Origin: Sciurus carolinensis
Lineage: Eukaryota; Chordata; Mammalia; Rodentia; Sciuridae
Assembly (NCBI RefSeq): GCF_902686445.1
Contig: NC_062216.1
Coordinates: forward strand, 9,135,084-9,199,083
DNA length: 64,000 bases
Direction of reading: 5' to 3'
The translations under genes were made by a program, and so were the position numbers. Of the stretch, positions 62,490 to 64,000 are shown piece by piece. Position 1 is the first letter of the stretch. Every line of letters starts with the position of its first letter. The notes beneath the pieces are model-generated. The model was not told where the DNA came from and did not search any database. It worked only from the letters and a program-made list of their open reading frames with translations.

Positions 62490-64000
62490 TCTAACACAGT
62501 AGTATTGAGATAAAATTCACATCTCAAACACTGTACCCAATTCAGGCTTTTTTATAAGCCCACTTTTGTACATCCATCAACACAATCAATTTTAGAACAT
62601 TTTCATTACCCTCAAAAGAAAACTGCACCCAGGAGCAGTCTTTCCTCTGTGCTAAACAACCACTGAACTCTTTTCTGGCTCTTTAGATTTCCTATATGGG
62701 ACATTCAAACTAAGTGGAACCTCACTGTCTTTGGCCTTTTGTGAGTGGCTTTTTTAACTTGGTGTACACTTCATCCAGGTTGTCACTTGTGTAGTACTTA
62801 ATTCATCTTTATTGCTGAATAATGTTCCATTCTTTGGACCCATCACATTTGTCCATTCATTACTTGATGGACATTTGGACTGTTTTTACTCTATTTTGTT
62901 TAAAAAACACCGTGGGAAACATTTGTATGTAAGATTGTGTGTAGACATAGTTTGTCATTTCTCTTGGATATATATCTAGAAGTGGAAATGCTGGGTTATG
63001 TGGAAACTCTAACCAAACTTTTTTCAAATGATCACATCCTTTATGTTCCTATCATAATGCACTAGGGTTCTAATCTCTCCACATCCTTGCCAGCATTTTT
63101 TATTGTCTGTTTACTGATTATAGTACCCTAGGGAACGTGAAGGGGTATTTCACTGTGGTTTTGGCTTGTATTCTCCCAACATTTAATGATGTTGATGTTG
63201 AGCATCTTTTCTTGTACTTTTTAGGCATTTTTGTATTTTTTTGAAATGTCTATTCTGTTTCTTTGCCCATTTAAAAAATCGACGATTTCTAATAGTGTTT
63301 GCATTTTTGAAGTGGAAGAATTCTTCATTCTGATGGGAGTGCCTTATTAGATGTATGATTTGTAAATCATACATATATTCTGTATGTTGTCTTTTTCTCT
63401 CTTGATGGTGTCCTTTGAAGCATGAAAGTTTTAAATTTTGATGAGGTCCAATTTTTCTTCCTTTTGTTGCTTCTGCTTTTTTTTTTGGTGCCGGGGATTG
63501 AACTCAGGTACCAAACCTCGAACCACATCCCCAGCCCTATTTTGTATTTTCTTTATAGTCAGGGTCTCATTGGGTTGCTTAGTGCCTTGCTTTTGCTGAG
63601 GCTGGCTTTGAACTCACTAACCTCCTGCCTCAGCCTCCTGAGCCACTGGGATTACTGGCGCCCAGCGTTACTTGTGCTTTTGTTGTTATGAGAAACTACT
63701 TACACATAAGCCAGGGTCATATGGATTTTTGCTTCTGTTTTTCTTTTAGGAGTTTTATAGTTTTAGCTCTTGCATTTAGATTTTTCATCCATTTGGAGTT
63801 TTTTTTCCTTCTTCTTCCTGTGCCATCATTAATTTTCGAGTGTGGAGTGAGATAGGATTCTAGTTTCATTCTTTGGTGTGTGGATATTCACTGTCCCAGC
63901 ACCAATTGTAAAAAACTGTTCTTTTCCCATTGTGTTGTCTTGGCACCCTTGTCAAAATCCTGGACTTAAAATTCTATTCCATTGGACTATATATTGTACC
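62490..64000 (-). mobile_element. Old L1M, antisense, to the window edge
   Basis: 'gtagtattgagataaaattc', 'gtccattcattacttgatgg', 'tctagaagtggaaatgctgg', 'ctccacatccttgccagc' and 'tttggagttttttttcc' follow antisense L1 ORF2 C-terminus. A B1-ID SINE interrupts it. Confidence 0.85.
63481..63667 (-). mobile_element. B1-ID dimeric SINE, antisense, with duplication
   Basis: 'ggggattgaactcaggtacc' (ID, shortened) and 'gctgaggctggctttgaac' (B1). tt(g/a)ctt(c/g)tgctttt at 63467-63480 and 63668-63681 (12/14). Confidence 0.9.

Larger units (their letters stand above)
48982..64000 (+). other. KIF13B: KIF13B intron 1 (5' part)
   Basis: It starts GTGAGA, a good 5' splice site. No stretch encoding the next motor-domain residues was found before the window ends, so the intron is at least 15 kb. 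Its repeats are listed separately. Confidence 0.85.

Noticed and set aside
49000..64000. KIF13B exon 2
   Set aside because: I looked for sequence encoding the next conserved motor residues after a CAG acceptor and saw none. The intron appears to continue beyond the window.

Overview
The window is mammalian nuclear DNA, almost certainly from a squirrel (Sciuridae). About sixty copies of ID-type tRNA-derived SINEs and B1-ID dimers are scattered on both strands, together with a nearly full-length lineage-specific L1, older L1M, L2, MIR and MER5A remnants, and several MaLR-type LTRs. Nothing in the sequence is prokaryotic. The genus is not determined.

The only protein-coding gene I can support is KIF13B, a kinesin-3 motor. 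Its first coding exon lies at 48927-48981 on the + strand inside a CpG island (about 48640-49455) and encodes MGDSKVKVAVRVRPMNRR plus one base of the next codon. A GC-box cluster and a ZNF143/STAF-like site lie just upstream. Everything from 48982 to the end is intron 1; exon 2 is not in the window. Bases 1 to about 48600 are 5' flanking intergenic DNA, in which I see no other convincing gene.

Layout. 1-14900 is a nest of LINE remnants. An ancient L1M lies antisense from about 2594 to 14700. It is interrupted by an LTR-like block (4880-5346), a short 5'-truncated young L1 (5385-5540) and a 7-kb young L1 (6340-13387) with a 13-bp target-site duplication. That L1 has a GC-rich 5' UTR with 138-bp tandem repeats, an ORF1 with one frameshift, and an ORF2 with three frameshifts and two nonsense codons, so this copy is dead. 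15000-48000 is a mosaic of MaLR LTRs, SINEs and unique DNA, with three CTCF-like motifs between 18.6 and 22.7 kb. 48000-50587 is promoter and proximal intron without recognised SINEs. 50588-64000 is intron 1 with SINEs, a second truncated young L1 (54780-55192, antisense), and large antisense L1M blocks (56575-58320, 60070-60600, 62490-64000).

The most unusual feature is the 5' UTR of the 7-kb L1. Its tandem units are 138 or 132 bp, both multiples of three. This leaves a long open frame on each strand: 260 codons antisense and 185 codons sense. The antisense frame sits where primate L1 carries ORF0. Also notable are a telomere-like tract in the 3' UTR of this L1 family, an 11-residue tandem duplication in its ORF1 coiled coil, a SINE insertion of only about 30 bp plus poly(A) with a perfect duplication, and an LTR that splits a B1-ID SINE.
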